This document shows positions 8,286-17,298 of a stretch of DNA of 64,000 nucleotides, piece by piece; position 1 is the first letter of the stretch; each line of letters begins with the position of its first letter. The translations under genes were made by a program, and so were the position numbers. Source of the DNA: Polynucleobacter tropicus (GTDB lineage: Bacteria; Pseudomonadota; Gammaproteobacteria; Burkholderiales; Burkholderiaceae). Below the pieces are notes generated by a model, which made no database searches, was not told the DNA's origin, and was given only the letters and a program-made list of their open reading frames with translations. The DNA is taken from assembly GCF_013307225.1 (NCBI RefSeq), contig NZ_CP028942.1, forward strand, positions 186,001-250,000. Direction: 5' to 3'.

Positions 8286-11249
8286 ATGACATACGCAAAT
8301 CCACAGACGGCAGGCCAAACACCTGGCGCAAATAACCCAGGAATTAACCCTGCAGGGGCAATCAATCAGACCCCTTCTGCCAGCTTTGTGGCCGGCGGAG
8401 TTGGTGGTGCTCAGGCAACCCAATTGTCCGATTACAAAATTATTCGCCGTAATGGTTCTGTTGTTGCATTCGAGCCATCCAAAATTGCGATTGCAGTAAC
8501 CAAGGCATTTTTGGCAGTTAATGGTGGCCAGGGCGCCGCATCTGCCCGCGTGCGTGAGCAGGTTGAGCAACTAACTCATTCCGTTGTGCGTGCTTTATTG
8601 CGTAGTCGTCCCAATGGCGGCACTTTCCATATCGAAGATATTCAAGACCAAGTTGAATTGGCTTTGATGCGCAGTGGTGAGCACAACGTTGCTCGTGCTT
8701 ATGTTTTGTACCGCGAAAAGCGTAACCAAGAGCGTGCTGCGCAACAAGAGGTTGCTCAGGAAGCTCAGACCGCAAACCAGACTGCAGAGTCTGGGATTAA
8801 GGTAACTGACAACGGCGTAGAAAAGTGGCTTGATATGGCCGCATTGCGCACAGTGATTGAAGCCGCTTGTGAAGGTTTGGGTAATCATATTGATGCAAGT
8901 CCGATCATCACTGAGACCATCAAGAATTTGTATGATGGTGTTCCAATGGCGCAGGTTTATGACTCCGCTATTTTGGCTTCCCGTACTTTGATTGAAAAAG
9001 ATCCAGCGTACAGCCAAGTAACAGCACGCATCTTGATGCACGTGATTCGCAAAGAGATCTTGGGTAAGGAAGTGTTGCAAGGTGATATGCAAGCTGAATA
9101 CAGCACTTACTTTGCCAAGTATATCCACGAGGGTATTTCAGCGGAATTACTGGACCCACGTATGAGTGAGTTTGATCTGCCGCGTCTAGCCGCGGCTTTG
9201 AATGCCAGCCGTGATTTGCAATTCAACTATCTCGGATTGCAAACCTTATATGACCGTTATTTCTTGCACATTGAAGATCGCCGCATTGAGATGCCACAAG
9301 CATTCTTCATGCGGGTAGCAATGGGCTTGGCTTTGAATGAGTTGGATCGTGAGCGTCGTGCCATTGAGTTCTATGAAATCCTCTCTACATTCGATTTCAT
9401 GTCCAGCACGCCAACCTTGTTTAACTCAGCAACAACACGCCCACAACTATCAAGCTGCTACTTGACGACTGTTGAAGATGATCTTGATGGCATCTATGAG
9501 GCATTGAAAGAAAATGCATTGCTATCTAAGTTTGCTGGTGGCTTGGGTAATGACTGGACCAATGTTCGCGCATTAGGTAGTCATATCAAAGGTACAAACG
9601 GTAAGTCACAAGGCGTTGTGCCATTCCTCAAAGTAGTAAATGACACAGCTGTTGCTGTAAACCAAGGTGGTAAGCGTAAGGGCGCGGTTTGCGCCTACTT
9701 GGAAACATGGCACTTGGATATTGAAGAGTTCTTGGAATTGCGTAAGAACACTGGTGATGATCGTCGCCGTACGCATGACATGAATACTTCTAACTGGATT
9801 CCCGACTTGTTTATGAAGCGTGTAATGGAAAACGGTGAGTGGACATTGTTCTCTCCATCCAATACGCCTGATTTGCATGATAAGTTTGGCAAGGCATTTG
9901 AAGAGGCTTATGTAGCTTATGAGCAAAAAGCTGATCGAGGTGAGTTAAAACCATTCCGCAGAATTCCAGCGCAACAGTTATGGCGCAAGATGCTTGGCAT
10001 GTTGTTCGAAACTGGCCATCCATGGATTACTTTCAAGGATCCTTGCAATATTCGTAGCCCACAGCAGCATATTGGCGTAGTTCACTCTTCTAACCTCTGT
10101 ACTGAGATCACTCTCAATACAAATGAGGACGAGATTGCAGTTTGTAACCTTGGTTCTGTGAACTTAACCGCGCATATGACTACTGATGCGAACGGTAAAT
10201 TGGTTCTTGATCACGAAAAGCTTCAAAAAACCGTACGTACTGCAATGCGTATGCTCGATAACGTAATCGATATCAACTACTACGCAGTAGCTAAGGCACG
10301 TAATTCCAACTTGAAGCATCGTCCAGTAGGTATGGGCATTATGGGCTTCCAAGATTGCTTGCACATGCAACGTATCCCTTACGCCAGTGAAGAGGCTGTG
10401 AAGTTTGCGGATTCTTCAATGGAAGCAATTTGCTACTACGCATACCAAGCTTCTAATGAATTGGCTGAAGAGCGTGGTGTGTACAGCACTTATAAAGGTT
10501 CATTGTGGGATCGCGGCATTCTTCCGCAAGATACCGTAGCAATGTTGGCCGCCGAGCGTGGTGGCTATGTTGAAGTGGACAGCTCTTCTACGATGGATTG
10601 GGCCGGTTTGCGCGCTCGCATCAAGCAACATGGTATGCGTAACTCCAATTGCGTAGCGATTGCGCCGACAGCAACGATTTCTAACATTATTGGTGTTTCG
10701 GCTTGTATCGAGCCAACATTCCAGAACTTGTTTGTTAAATCCAACCTTTCTGGTGAGTTCACAGTGGTAAATGAGTACTTGGTACGTGATTTGAAAGATC
10801 GTGGACTCTGGGATGAGGTCATGATTGCTGACTTGAAGTACTTTGATGGCACTTTGTCTAAGATCGACCGTATCCCTCAAGATCTCCGCGATTTGTATGC
10901 AACCGCCTTTGAAGTTGAGCCAAGCTGGTTGGTTGAGGCTGCTTCCCGTCGTCAAAAATGGATTGATCAGGCCCAGTCTTTGAATATCTACATGGCTGGC
11001 GCATCAGGCAAGAAATTGGATGACACCTACAAGTTAGCTTGGTTGCGTGGTCTGAAAACCACTTACTACCTCCGCACGATGGCGGCAACCCATGTTGAGA
11101 AATCTACTGTGGCTAGCGGTCAATTGAACTCTGTTTCCAGTGGCGCTGAAGGTGGTGGTGTAGCTGCAGCTCCTGTTGAAGCGGATGGCCCAGTTTGCAC
11201 AATGCGTCCAGGTGATGCTGGATTTGAAGAATGTGAAGCATGCCAATAA
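8286..11249 (+). CDS. nrdA: Ribonucleoside-diphosphate reductase class Ia, alpha subunit
   Basis: The catalytic large subunit reduces ribonucleotides to deoxyribonucleotides using the radical from NrdB. The first 45 residues are a Gly/Ala/Pro/Asn/Gln-rich low-complexity extension. One ATP-cone domain follows (about 49-145, KIIRRNGSVVAFEPSKI) and a second divergent cone-like region lies at about 175-260. The catalytic barrel contains LSSCYLTT, the NLCTEI cysteine-glutamate pair and the VCNLGSVNL motif. The C terminus ends CEACQ, the redox-active CxxC pair recharged by thioredoxin or glutaredoxin. At 987 residues it belongs to the long form with extra cones. Shine-Dalgarno AGGAG lies five bases before the ATG. 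NrdR sites precede it. Confidence 0.97.
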   Translation: MTYANPQTAGQTPGANNPGINPAGAINQTPSASFVAGGVGGAQATQLSDYKIIRRNGSVVAFEPSKIAIAVTKAFLAVNGGQGAASARVREQVEQLTHSVVRALLRSRPNGGTFHIEDIQDQVELALMRSGEHNVARAYVLYREKRNQERAAQQEVAQEAQTANQTAESGIKVTDNGVEKWLDMAALRTVIEAACEGLGNHIDASPIITETIKNLYDGVPMAQVYDSAILASRTLIEKDPAYSQVTARILMHVIRKEILGKEVLQGDMQAEYSTYFAKYIHEGISAELLDPRMSEFDLPRLAAALNASRDLQFNYLGLQTLYDRYFLHIEDRRIEMPQAFFMRVAMGLALNELDRERRAIEFYEILSTFDFMSSTPTLFNSATTRPQLSSCYLTTVEDDLDGIYEALKENALLSKFAGGLGNDWTNVRALGSHIKGTNGKSQGVVPFLKVVNDTAVAVNQGGKRKGAVCAYLETWHLDIEEFLELRKNTGDDRRRTHDMNTSNWIPDLFMKRVMENGEWTLFSPSNTPDLHDKFGKAFEEAYVAYEQKADRGELKPFRRIPAQQLWRKMLGMLFETGHPWITFKDPCNIRSPQQHIGVVHSSNLCTEITLNTNEDEIAVCNLGSVNLTAHMTTDANGKLVLDHEKLQKTVRTAMRMLDNVIDINYYAVAKARNSNLKHRPVGMGIMGFQDCLHMQRIPYASEEAVKFADSSMEAICYYAYQASNELAEERGVYSTYKGSLWDRGILPQDTVAMLAAERGGYVEVDSSSTMDWAGLRARIKQHGMRNSNCVAIAPTATISNIIGVSACIEPTFQNLFVKSNLSGEFTVVNEYLVRDLKDRGLWDEVMIADLKYFDGTLSKIDRIPQDLRDLYATAFEVEPSWLVEAASRRQKWIDQAQSLNIYMAGASGKKLDDTYKLAWLRGLKTTYYLRTMAATHVEKSTVASGQLNSVSSGAEGGGVAAAPVEADGPVCTMRPGDAGFEECEACQ

Positions 11250-11293
11250 ACATTGGTTTATTGGTCAGAAATAAAAGAATTTAGGAGAAAGTT

Positions 11294-12487
11294 ATGTTGA
11301 ATTGGGAAGAGGAAGTAGCTCCAGCACTAGCGAAAGCTGGTCTTGCGCCACAACCGGTTGCGGCTGAACCGCAACGCCCGCAGCCAGACCAAGAGGCGAT
11401 GGCGGCACCTCAAGCTGCTGTGCCTGCAGCAGCGCAAACACAAAGTGCGCCAGCAAATGGCATGGAAACTCGTCGCGTTAACGTGGCTGATAAGCGCGTT
11501 ATCAATGCAAAAACCGACGTTAATCAGCTCGTTCCATTTAAATATAAGTGGGCTTGGGAGAAATATTTGGCGGGTTGCGCTAACCACTGGATGCCACAAG
11601 AGATCAATATGAACCGCGATATCGCGCTTTGGAAAGATCCAAATGGTCTTACAGAAGATGAGCGTCGAATCATTAAGCGCAATCTTGGCTTCTTTACTAC
11701 AGCGGATTCTTTGGCTGCAAACAATATTGTTTTGGGTACATATCGCCAAATTACCGCTCCAGAGTGCCGTCAATACCTATTGCGTCAGGCTTTCGAGGAG
11801 GCAATTCATACCCACGCCTATCAATATATTGTGGAATCTTTGGGCTTAGACCAAGGCGAAATCTTCAATGCGTATCACGAAATTGAGTCGATTCGCGCTA
11901 AAGATGAGTTCCTCATTCCGTTTATTGATGTGCTGACTGACCCAACATTTAAGACTGGCACACTAGAAAACGATCAAAAATTACTTCGATCTCTGATTGT
12001 TTTTGCCTGCGTAATGGAAGGTTTGTTCTTTTATGTTGGTTTTACGCAAATACTTGCGATGGGTCGTCAAAACAAAATGACGGGTGCCGCGGAGCAGTAT
12101 CAATACATCCTTCGCGATGAGTCAATGCACTGCAATTTTGGTATCGATTTGATTAACCAAATCAAGCTGGAGAACCCGCAGTTATGGACTTCTGCGTTCA
12201 AAGACGAGATTAAATCGATCTTCGAAAAAGCGGTCGAGTTGGAGTACCGTTATGCCGAAGATACGATGCCTCGAGGAGTGCTCGGATTGAACGCTCCGAT
12301 GTTCAAAGGTTACCTAAGATACATTTGTAATCGCAGATGTTTGCAAATAGGACTTGACGCGATGTTCCCAAATGAAGAGAATCCATTTCCATGGATGTCA
12401 GAAATGATTGATCTTAAGAAAGAAAGAAACTTTTTTGAGACACGCGTTATTGAGTATCAAACCGGTGGTGCGCTAAGTTGGGAGTAA
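11294..12487 (+). CDS. nrdB: Ribonucleoside-diphosphate reductase class Ia, beta subunit
   Basis: NrdB holds the diiron-tyrosyl radical needed by NrdA. The ligand pattern is intact: [12 protein letters not shown] carries the first acidic ligand, [10 protein letters not shown] supplies Glu, His and the radical Tyr in the E-x2-H-x3-Y arrangement, [11 protein letters not shown] gives another Glu, and RDESMHCNF gives the E-x2-H pair. The presence of the Tyr argues for a class Ia rather than a Tyr-less Ic enzyme. Residues about 15-60 form an Ala/Gln/Pro-rich extension absent from E. coli NrdB. AGGAG lies ten bases upstream of the start, and nrdA ends 44 bases before. Confidence 0.97.
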   Translation: MLNWEEEVAPALAKAGLAPQPVAAEPQRPQPDQEAMAAPQAAVPAAAQTQSAPANGMETRRVNVADKRVINAKTDVNQLVPFKYKWAWEKYLAGCANHWMPQEINMNRDIALWKDPNGLTEDERRIIKRNLGFFTTADSLAANNIVLGTYRQITAPECRQYLLRQAFEEAIHTHAYQYIVESLGLDQGEIFNAYHEIESIRAKDEFLIPFIDVLTDPTFKTGTLENDQKLLRSLIVFACVMEGLFFYVGFTQILAMGRQNKMTGAAEQYQYILRDESMHCNFGIDLINQIKLENPQLWTSAFKDEIKSIFEKAVELEYRYAEDTMPRGVLGLNAPMFKGYLRYICNRRCLQIGLDAMFPNEENPFPWMSEMIDLKKERNFFETRVIEYQTGGALSWE

Positions 12488-12798
12488 TAAACTAGTTTTA
12501 AAGCGCACAACTGGCTAAATAGGAGATTAGACGGTTGGTTAGTTTAGGAAGTCAGCAAAAACAGACTCAAATCCGAAAACCCTTGCTCAAGGGTGCCTGG
12601 GCTATTCTCCCCGTTTTTTCCAGCACATTTAAGAAGCCGTTGTCCTTCGGGGCCACGGCTTTTTTTCCAAGGATTCATTAGCGTGCAGCACTTAGCTTCA
12701 AGCCGCGCGCCGATGAATGGCTCGCTCGTTCATTCCGAATGGTCGGGTTTTCTTAAAAATGTAGTTTGTACTAATCCTCACGTGAAGGAGTAACACAC
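12488..12798 (+). other. 311-base spacer with structured RNA candidate and H1 leader
   Basis: No convincing protein gene lies here. From 12581 there are three successive hairpins: ACCCTTG/CAAGGGT, then TGCCTGG/CCAGCA with a bulge, then the terminator at 12635-12667. After the terminator, a second stretch with an imperfect GAATG...CATTC hairpin leads to the histone gene, whose Shine-Dalgarno is GAAGGAG at 12784-12790. The first half could be the nrdB 3' end or a small RNA. The second half is probably the histone promoter and leader. Confidence 0.45.
12635..12667 (+). terminator. Strong intrinsic terminator with UUCG tetraloop
   Basis: An 11-bp stem AGCCGTTGTCC/GGGCCACGGCT with one mismatch and one G-U pair is capped by TTCG and followed by seven T residues. 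It separates nrdAB, or a small RNA, from the histone gene. This is the clearest intrinsic terminator in the window. Confidence 0.88.
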
Positions 12799-13068
12799 AT
12801 GGCAACAAAGAAAAAACCTGCTGCAAAGAAACCAGCTGCTAAGAAAAAAGTAGCTGCAAAGAAACCAGCTGCTAAAAAAGTAGCTAAGAAAAAGCCAGCT
12901 GCTAAGAAAGCTGCCGCTAAGAAGCGTCCAGCTGCTAAAAAAGCTGCCGCTAAGAAGCCTGCTGCTAAAAAAGTAGCTAAGAAAAAGCCAGCTGCTAAGA
13001 AAAAAGCTGCTGCTAAGAAGCCTGCTGCTAAAAAAGCTGCTAAAAAGCGCGTAGCAAAAAAAAAGTAA
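12799..13068 (+). CDS. Histone H1-like lysine/alanine-rich nucleoid protein, zero-frame product
   Basis: The 89-residue product is almost entirely Lys, Ala and Pro in AAKKPAAKK-type repeats, like the H1-like DNA-binding proteins of Bordetella and Burkholderia (BpH1, AlgP-like). Such proteins bind DNA by charge and help organise the nucleoid. The frame stops at TAA 13066-13068. However, the coding character continues in the -1 frame to a stop at 13194-13196 (see the next entry). The stop is directly preceded by A AAA AAG within a run of nine A. The short product, a 132-residue frameshift product, or both may exist. The gene follows nrdB and has its own good ribosome site. Confidence 0.85.
   Translation: MATKKKPAAKKPAAKKKVAAKKPAAKKVAKKKPAAKKAAAKKRPAAKKAAAKKPAAKKVAKKKPAAKKKAAAKKPAAKKAAKKRVAKKK
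12868..13002 (+). repeat. 42-bp direct repeat inside the histone gene
   Basis: Identical 42-base copies lie at 12868-12909 and 12961-13002, 93 bases apart, so recombination between them would delete or add 31 codons in frame. Each encodes AAKKVAKKKPAAKK. They are part of the wider AAKK codon repetition, not a mobile element or CRISPR. Confidence 0.85.
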
Positions 13069-13196
13069 GTAAGCCTGCTGCGAAGAAATCGGGCTCGGTT
13101 GTAAAAAAGCCCGCGGCTAAGAAAGCTGCACCAGCGACTAGTGCGTTGAATCCTGCTGCTGCTTGGCCCTTCCCAACTGGCACACGTCCTTTATAG
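13065..13196 (+). other. Out-of-frame C-terminal tail of the histone H1-like protein
   Basis: Reading from 13065 in the -1 frame relative to the histone gene gives 43 codons to TAG at 13194-13196. They begin VSKPAAKKSGSVVKKPAAKK, continuing the same repeat, and end ALNPAAAWPFPTGTRPL. The last stretch is, from memory of the family, the typical conserved C terminus of Burkholderiales H1-like proteins. The tail has no own start codon with a ribosome site. It could be reached by a -1 ribosomal slip on A AAA AAG at 13059-13065, by RNA polymerase slippage adding one A, or be an artefact of one missing A in the nine-A run 13056-13064. Confidence 0.75.
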
Positions 13197-13210
13197 ACGG
13201 GTGTTATTAG

Positions 13211-13240
13211 AAGGGGTCTCTCACGAGTACCCCTTTTTTT
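13211..13240 (+). terminator. Intrinsic terminator after the histone gene
   Basis: AAGGGGT at 13211-13217 pairs with ACCCCTT at 13229-13235 around an 11-base loop, followed by further T residues. It lies 14 bases after the out-of-frame tail's stop and 142 bases after the zero-frame stop. That position fits a gene that really extends to 13196. Confidence 0.8.
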
Positions 13241-13262
13241 ATTTCCGAAACGGCTTAAATCT

Positions 13263-14222
13263 TTAGAAGTTAAACCCAAAAGCGGATTTAAATTGATCGG
13301 CGATCTGGGTTTTGCTCGGCTGGTGGTTTTGAGGCCCTTGGTGGGTAATCTTGATTGAGCCCATGAGACTAGCTAGACGTCCAGTAGTTTCCCAGTCCAT
13401 ACCGCTTTCAAGGCCAAAGAGTAATCCACCGCGAAATGCGTCGCCACATCCAGTTGGATCAATGACTTGTGCAGCTGGAACAGGCGGAATCGAAATGCAT
13501 TTGCCATCCGTATAAATCTCAGCGCCCTGAGCACCTTTTGTGACGATCAGTGCTTTGACGCGTTCGGCAATTTTCGATAACTCCAAACCTGTTTTTTTGG
13601 AAAGCATTTCGCCTTCATAGTCGTTTACAGCCAAATAGCTGGCAATCTCAACCAATTCGAGGAGCTCCGATCCGTCAAACATGGGCAATCCTTGGCCTGG
13701 ATCAAAAATGAATGGAATGTTTGCATCTGCAAGCTGGTGGCAATGCTCCCACATTCCTTGTCTGCCATCTGGGGCAACAATTCCAAATTTCGCAGCGCCT
13801 TTTGCGTTTTTGCTGCGTTCAGTTACCACTGTTGCAACTTCATTGAGGTGTGATTCACTCATGGCTCCGGGGTGAAACGCAGTGATTTGATTGTTTGTTT
13901 GATCGGTGGTGATCATAGCTTGCGCTGTAAAAGCGTTTTCGAGTTGACGAATGTGGCTTGCGTCGATCCTGAGTTTCTTTAGGTGATCCATGTAGGGTTT
14001 TGCATCACCACCAACAGTTGCCATGATGATGGGGTCGCCGCCCAAAAGGTGTAGGTTATAGGCAATATTGCCAGCACAACCACCAAATTCGCGGCGCATG
14101 GTTGGAACCAAAAACGCCACATTCAGGATATGAATCTGCTCTGGAAGAATTTGATCGGCAAATTTGCCTTCAAAGTTCATGATGGTGTCGTATGCGATAG
14201 AACCGCAGATCAGGCTAGCCAT
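13263..14222 (-). CDS. PfkB/ribokinase-family sugar or nucleoside kinase
   Basis: This is a 319-residue member of the PfkB carbohydrate kinase family. The N terminus has FGGCAGNIAYNL, the GG-x-N substrate-side signature, near residue 47. The C-terminal anion hole DPTGCGDAFRGG with the catalytic Asp lies near residue 253. In Betaproteobacteria this gene next to prmA is usually annotated as an adenosine kinase-like carbohydrate kinase. The substrate cannot be told from the sequence. It lies 71 bases downstream of prmA on the same strand and could be the last gene of the aroQ-accBC-prmA run. Confidence 0.85.
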   Translation of the reverse strand: MASLICGSIAYDTIMNFEGKFADQILPEQIHILNVAFLVPTMRREFGGCAGNIAYNLHLLGGDPIIMATVGGDAKPYMDHLKKLRIDASHIRQLENAFTAQAMITTDQTNNQITAFHPGAMSESHLNEVATVVTERSKNAKGAAKFGIVAPDGRQGMWEHCHQLADANIPFIFDPGQGLPMFDGSELLELVEIASYLAVNDYEGEMLSKKTGLELSKIAERVKALIVTKGAQGAEIYTDGKCISIPPVPAAQVIDPTGCGDAFRGGLLFGLESGMDWETTGRLASLMGSIKITHQGPQNHQPSKTQIADQFKSAFGFNF

Positions 14223-14293
14223 AAATTGCTTTCTGTGTGGTTGAAGATAGGATTAATTGGAAAATGATGTGTAAAAAGGTGTCGATAATCAGA

Positions 14294-15847
14294 TTAGTGC
14301 GGATAAATTACATGCACTCGATAGCCGGCTGCATTTGCTGGTAGTAGGATTGGCAACTCAGCTAGGATAATTTCACCAGCGGGCGCGCCATTTTTTAAAA
14401 AATCAGGATGTGATTCTTGCCAAGAGGGAGAGAGCCATTCTTTTGGAGTTAGATGAATCGTTTTCAGTTCAGATTCTTCTGCATCAGTGAGGGAAATTTC
14501 TAAATTTGGGAACAAAATAGGAATTGCAAGACGATTTTGTATTTCAATTTGCAAGATCGATTGATTTGCAGGGCTTTTAAGGCCATCACGCGCGCTTTCG
14601 GACGAAAGTGTTGCTGAAGTTATTTTCCATGCGGAAAAATCGCTCACAGGGCGATTAAAGCACCCTAATGCACTACATAATTTTTGATCAACGAATTGCA
14701 GAAGCGAAAATGTGCGCACTGCAACTGCATTCGATGTGCCATCGATGCGTGGAGCTAATGCTGGAATGAGTGTGTTTCTAAAAAGATGCTCACCAAAAAT
14801 CAGTGAGACAAGAAAAAGAAGGCTTAGTAAAGTCGGTTTTAGGTATTTAGAACGCTTAAATCTTTTTTTTTGAGCAGAATCAGCGTCAGCAGTAGAGTTT
14901 GAGCCGTTTTTTTGTTCGACACCCATGGTGCCGTGCAAGCAAACCCAACCTTCGCTCTCACGCCAGACAGAAAGTTTAAGCCACTGACTGTAAGTGGTGA
15001 TCACTTCATCAGCTTGACGGGCAAGAACGCCAGATAAAACAATTTGACCGCCTGGTCGCATCTTATTGACCAATGCAGGCGCCAATACTTGAAGTGGGTT
15101 GGCCAAAATATTGGCCATCACAATGTCATATTTTCTTTCTGCAGCCAATTCTGGGGCGCCTTCTGTTGGCAATACAAAACGAATTTCGGTATTGTTGATT
15201 TCCGCATTGCTTCGGGCGGCAACCATTGCTTGAGGGTCAATGTCGGTGCCAACTACGGGATTGCAACCCAGTTTTGCGGCAGCAATTGCCAAAATGCCTG
15301 ACCCACAACCGTAATCCAACAAACTTTGGTTCAAGAGATTTTGATGTTCTTCTAACCAAAGTAGGCATAAATGAGTGGTTGGATGACTACCAGTACCAAA
15401 AGCAAGTCCTGGATCAACCGCTAGACAAATCGCATTTGAATCGTTAGGCGCCTCATGCCAAGAAGGAACAACCCAGATGCGTTTGCCAATCTGAATCGGC
15501 GCAAATTGACTTTGGGTTAATCGAACCCAGTCTTGTTCTTCTACCGTTTTTTCTTGCGGTGAAGATAGCTTGAAACCAGCTTCTTTGAGAGAGGCAAGTA
15601 GTTCTGGAATAAATTCCGCAGAGCCGGATGCATCAATTTCTGGATTAAAGAGGGCGGTAACGGATGATCTATCCCACGCTTGCACTTCAGGCGATAAACC
15701 CGGCTCGCCATAGAGTGGGTTTTCATCATAGCCACCAGCTGCATCATCCTCAACGGTCACCGACAAGGCGCCTAGCTCGAGTAAAGCGTCTCCTAAAGGT
15801 TCCGCAGTTTCGGCTGCTACCGTGAATACCAACTCACGATAAGACAT
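14294..15847 (-). CDS. prmA: Ribosomal protein L11 methyltransferase fused to a DUF3426 membrane domain
   Basis: Residues 1 to about 305 are PrmA, which trimethylates ribosomal protein L11 using SAM. Motif I is DYGCGSGILAIAAAK near 178-192 and the catalytic-side NILANPL is at 247-253. The protein does not stop there. A polar linker leads to KKRFKRSKYLK, a membrane helix at about 337-353, and a roughly 160-residue C-terminal domain resembling DUF3426. Burkholderiales usually have the latter as a separate downstream gene with an N-terminal MJ0042 zinc ribbon, which is missing here. The basic residues before the helix predict methyltransferase inside, DUF3426 outside. An internal ATG at 14926 (residue 308) has no good ribosome site. 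The gene starts 25 bases after accC. Confidence 0.9.
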   Translation of the reverse strand: MSYRELVFTVAAETAEPLGDALLELGALSVTVEDDAAGGYDENPLYGEPGLSPEVQAWDRSSVTALFNPEIDASGSAEFIPELLASLKEAGFKLSSPQEKTVEEQDWVRLTQSQFAPIQIGKRIWVVPSWHEAPNDSNAICLAVDPGLAFGTGSHPTTHLCLLWLEEHQNLLNQSLLDYGCGSGILAIAAAKLGCNPVVGTDIDPQAMVAARSNAEINNTEIRFVLPTEGAPELAAERKYDIVMANILANPLQVLAPALVNKMRPGGQIVLSGVLARQADEVITTYSQWLKLSVWRESEGWVCLHGTMGVEQKNGSNSTADADSAQKKRFKRSKYLKPTLLSLLFLVSLIFGEHLFRNTLIPALAPRIDGTSNAVAVRTFSLLQFVDQKLCSALGCFNRPVSDFSAWKITSATLSSESARDGLKSPANQSILQIEIQNRLAIPILFPNLEISLTDAEESELKTIHLTPKEWLSPSWQESHPDFLKNGAPAGEIILAELPILLPANAAGYRVHVIYPH

Positions 15848-15872
15848 GTAACGCTCTTATGGCTTGCATGAA

Positions 15873-17237
15873 TTAGGATTTACCGCGACTAGCAGCTTGT
15901 TCTTCCAAACGATGCTCTAGGTAGTGAATGCTTGTGCCACCTTCCATGAAGTTTGGATCGAGCATGAGTTCACGATGAAGAGGAACGTTGGTAGTAATGC
16001 CGTCAATCACCATTTCTGAAAGAGCAATTTGCATGCGACGAATCGCTTGTTCGCGAGTATTGCCGTAAGAAATGAGTTTGCCGATCATGGAGTCGTAGTT
16101 GGATGGAACCATGTAGCCGCTGTAAGCATGTGAGTCCACGCGAATGCCAGGACCTCCAGGCATATGGAACGAGCCAATGCGCCCAGGACTTGGGGTGAAC
16201 TTGAATGGATCTTCTGCATTGAGACGACACTCAATGGCATGTCCGCGGAAAACAATATCTTTCTGGCGATAGCTGAGCTTTAGGCCGGCAGCAATGCGTA
16301 TTTGCTCCTGCACGATATCTACACCGGTAATCATTTCTGTAACTGGGTGCTCAACTTGAACACGGGTATTCATCTCGATGAAGAAGAATTCACCGTTTTC
16401 GTATAAGAATTCAAATGTGCCTGCACCGCGGTAGCCAATCTTTCGGCAAGCATCCGCACAGCGCTCACCAATTTTGGCGATCAAGCGGCGATCAATTCCT
16501 GGGGCTGGAGCTTCCTCAATCACTTTTTGGTGACGACGTTGCATTGAGCAGTCACGCTCGCCTAGCCAAATAGCGTTTCCATGAGTGTCAGCTAGAACTT
16601 GGATTTCTACATGGCGAGGTTTTTCTAAAAACTTCTCCATATAGACTTCTGGGTTGCCGAATGCACGACCCGCTTCTTCACGAGTCATGTTTACAGCATT
16701 AATTAAATGCGCTTCTGTATGAACTACGCGCATACCGCGACCGCCACCGCCACCAGCGGCTTTAATGATGACGGGATAACCTACTTTTTTTGCGGCAGCA
16801 ATAATTTCTTTTGGATTATCTGGCAATGCGCCTTCGGATCCAGGAACGCAAGGTACACCAGCTTTAATCATGGCGCGCTTTGCTGAAACCTTATCACCCA
16901 TAAGGCGAATCGAAGCCGCTGTTGGACCAATAAAAGCAAAGCCTGATTTCTCAACACGCTCAGCAAAGTCAGCATTCTCAGAGAGGAATCCATAACCTGG
17001 GTGAATCGCTTCAGCATCAGTCACTTCCGCTGCGGAAATAATTGCAGGCATATTGAGATAGCTTTGAGGGGAAGGTGCTGGCCCGATACATACGGCTTCA
17101 TCAGCTAGTTTGACGTATTTCGCTTCTTTATCAGCCGTGGAGTACACCACAACAGTTTTAATTCCCAACTCGCGACATGCGCGTTGGATGCGAAGAGCGA
17201 TTTCTCCGCGATTGGCAATCAGAATCTTATCGAACAT
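15873..17237 (-). CDS. accC: Acetyl-CoA carboxylase, biotin carboxylase subunit
   Basis: AccC carboxylates the biotin on AccB using ATP and bicarbonate, the first half-reaction of malonyl-CoA synthesis. The N-terminal domain starts [16 protein letters not shown]. The ATP-grasp glycine loop GGGGRGMR lies near residues 163-170, and [14 protein letters not shown] carries the catalytic Glu/Arg residues. The C-terminal [13 protein letters not shown] is typical. The 454-residue length fits (E. coli 449). The gene is 61 bases after accB in a clear aroQ-accB-accC-prmA run. Confidence 0.98.
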   Translation of the reverse strand: MFDKILIANRGEIALRIQRACRELGIKTVVVYSTADKEAKYVKLADEAVCIGPAPSPQSYLNMPAIISAAEVTDAEAIHPGYGFLSENADFAERVEKSGFAFIGPTAASIRLMGDKVSAKRAMIKAGVPCVPGSEGALPDNPKEIIAAAKKVGYPVIIKAAGGGGGRGMRVVHTEAHLINAVNMTREEAGRAFGNPEVYMEKFLEKPRHVEIQVLADTHGNAIWLGERDCSMQRRHQKVIEEAPAPGIDRRLIAKIGERCADACRKIGYRGAGTFEFLYENGEFFFIEMNTRVQVEHPVTEMITGVDIVQEQIRIAAGLKLSYRQKDIVFRGHAIECRLNAEDPFKFTPSPGRIGSFHMPGGPGIRVDSHAYSGYMVPSNYDSMIGKLISYGNTREQAIRRMQIALSEMVIDGITTNVPLHRELMLDPNFMEGGTSIHYLEHRLEEQAASRGKS

Positions 17238-17298
17238 GTCGGCTCTGAGTTAGGTGAGGGGTTTCGAAAGGCAAAAGAGAGGTCGCAGGCTTAAGTGC

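Noticed and set aside
10500-10955. 151-codon minus-strand frame inside nrdA
   Set aside because: It lies opposite a highly conserved gene with clear catalytic motifs, has no ribosome site or homology, and is a shadow frame.
12593-12793. 66-codon open frame between nrdB and the histone gene
   Set aside because: It runs through the terminator hairpin, has no ribosome site, and its composition is not protein-like. The stretch is better read as RNA structure and leader.
12799-13068. Regular short repeats that could suggest a CRISPR array
   Set aside because: The repeats are coding (AAKK), lack unique spacers of constant length, and have no cas genes nearby.
13066-13113. Hairpin CGGGCT/AGCCCG as a frameshift-stimulating structure
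   Set aside because: It starts 24 bases after the slippery heptamer, while known stimulators sit about 5-9 bases away. It may help little, so I did not use it as support.
13040-13279. 79-codon frame on the minus strand over the end of the histone gene
   Set aside because: It is the complement of the lysine/alanine repeat and the terminator. Its apparent openness follows from the repeat composition.
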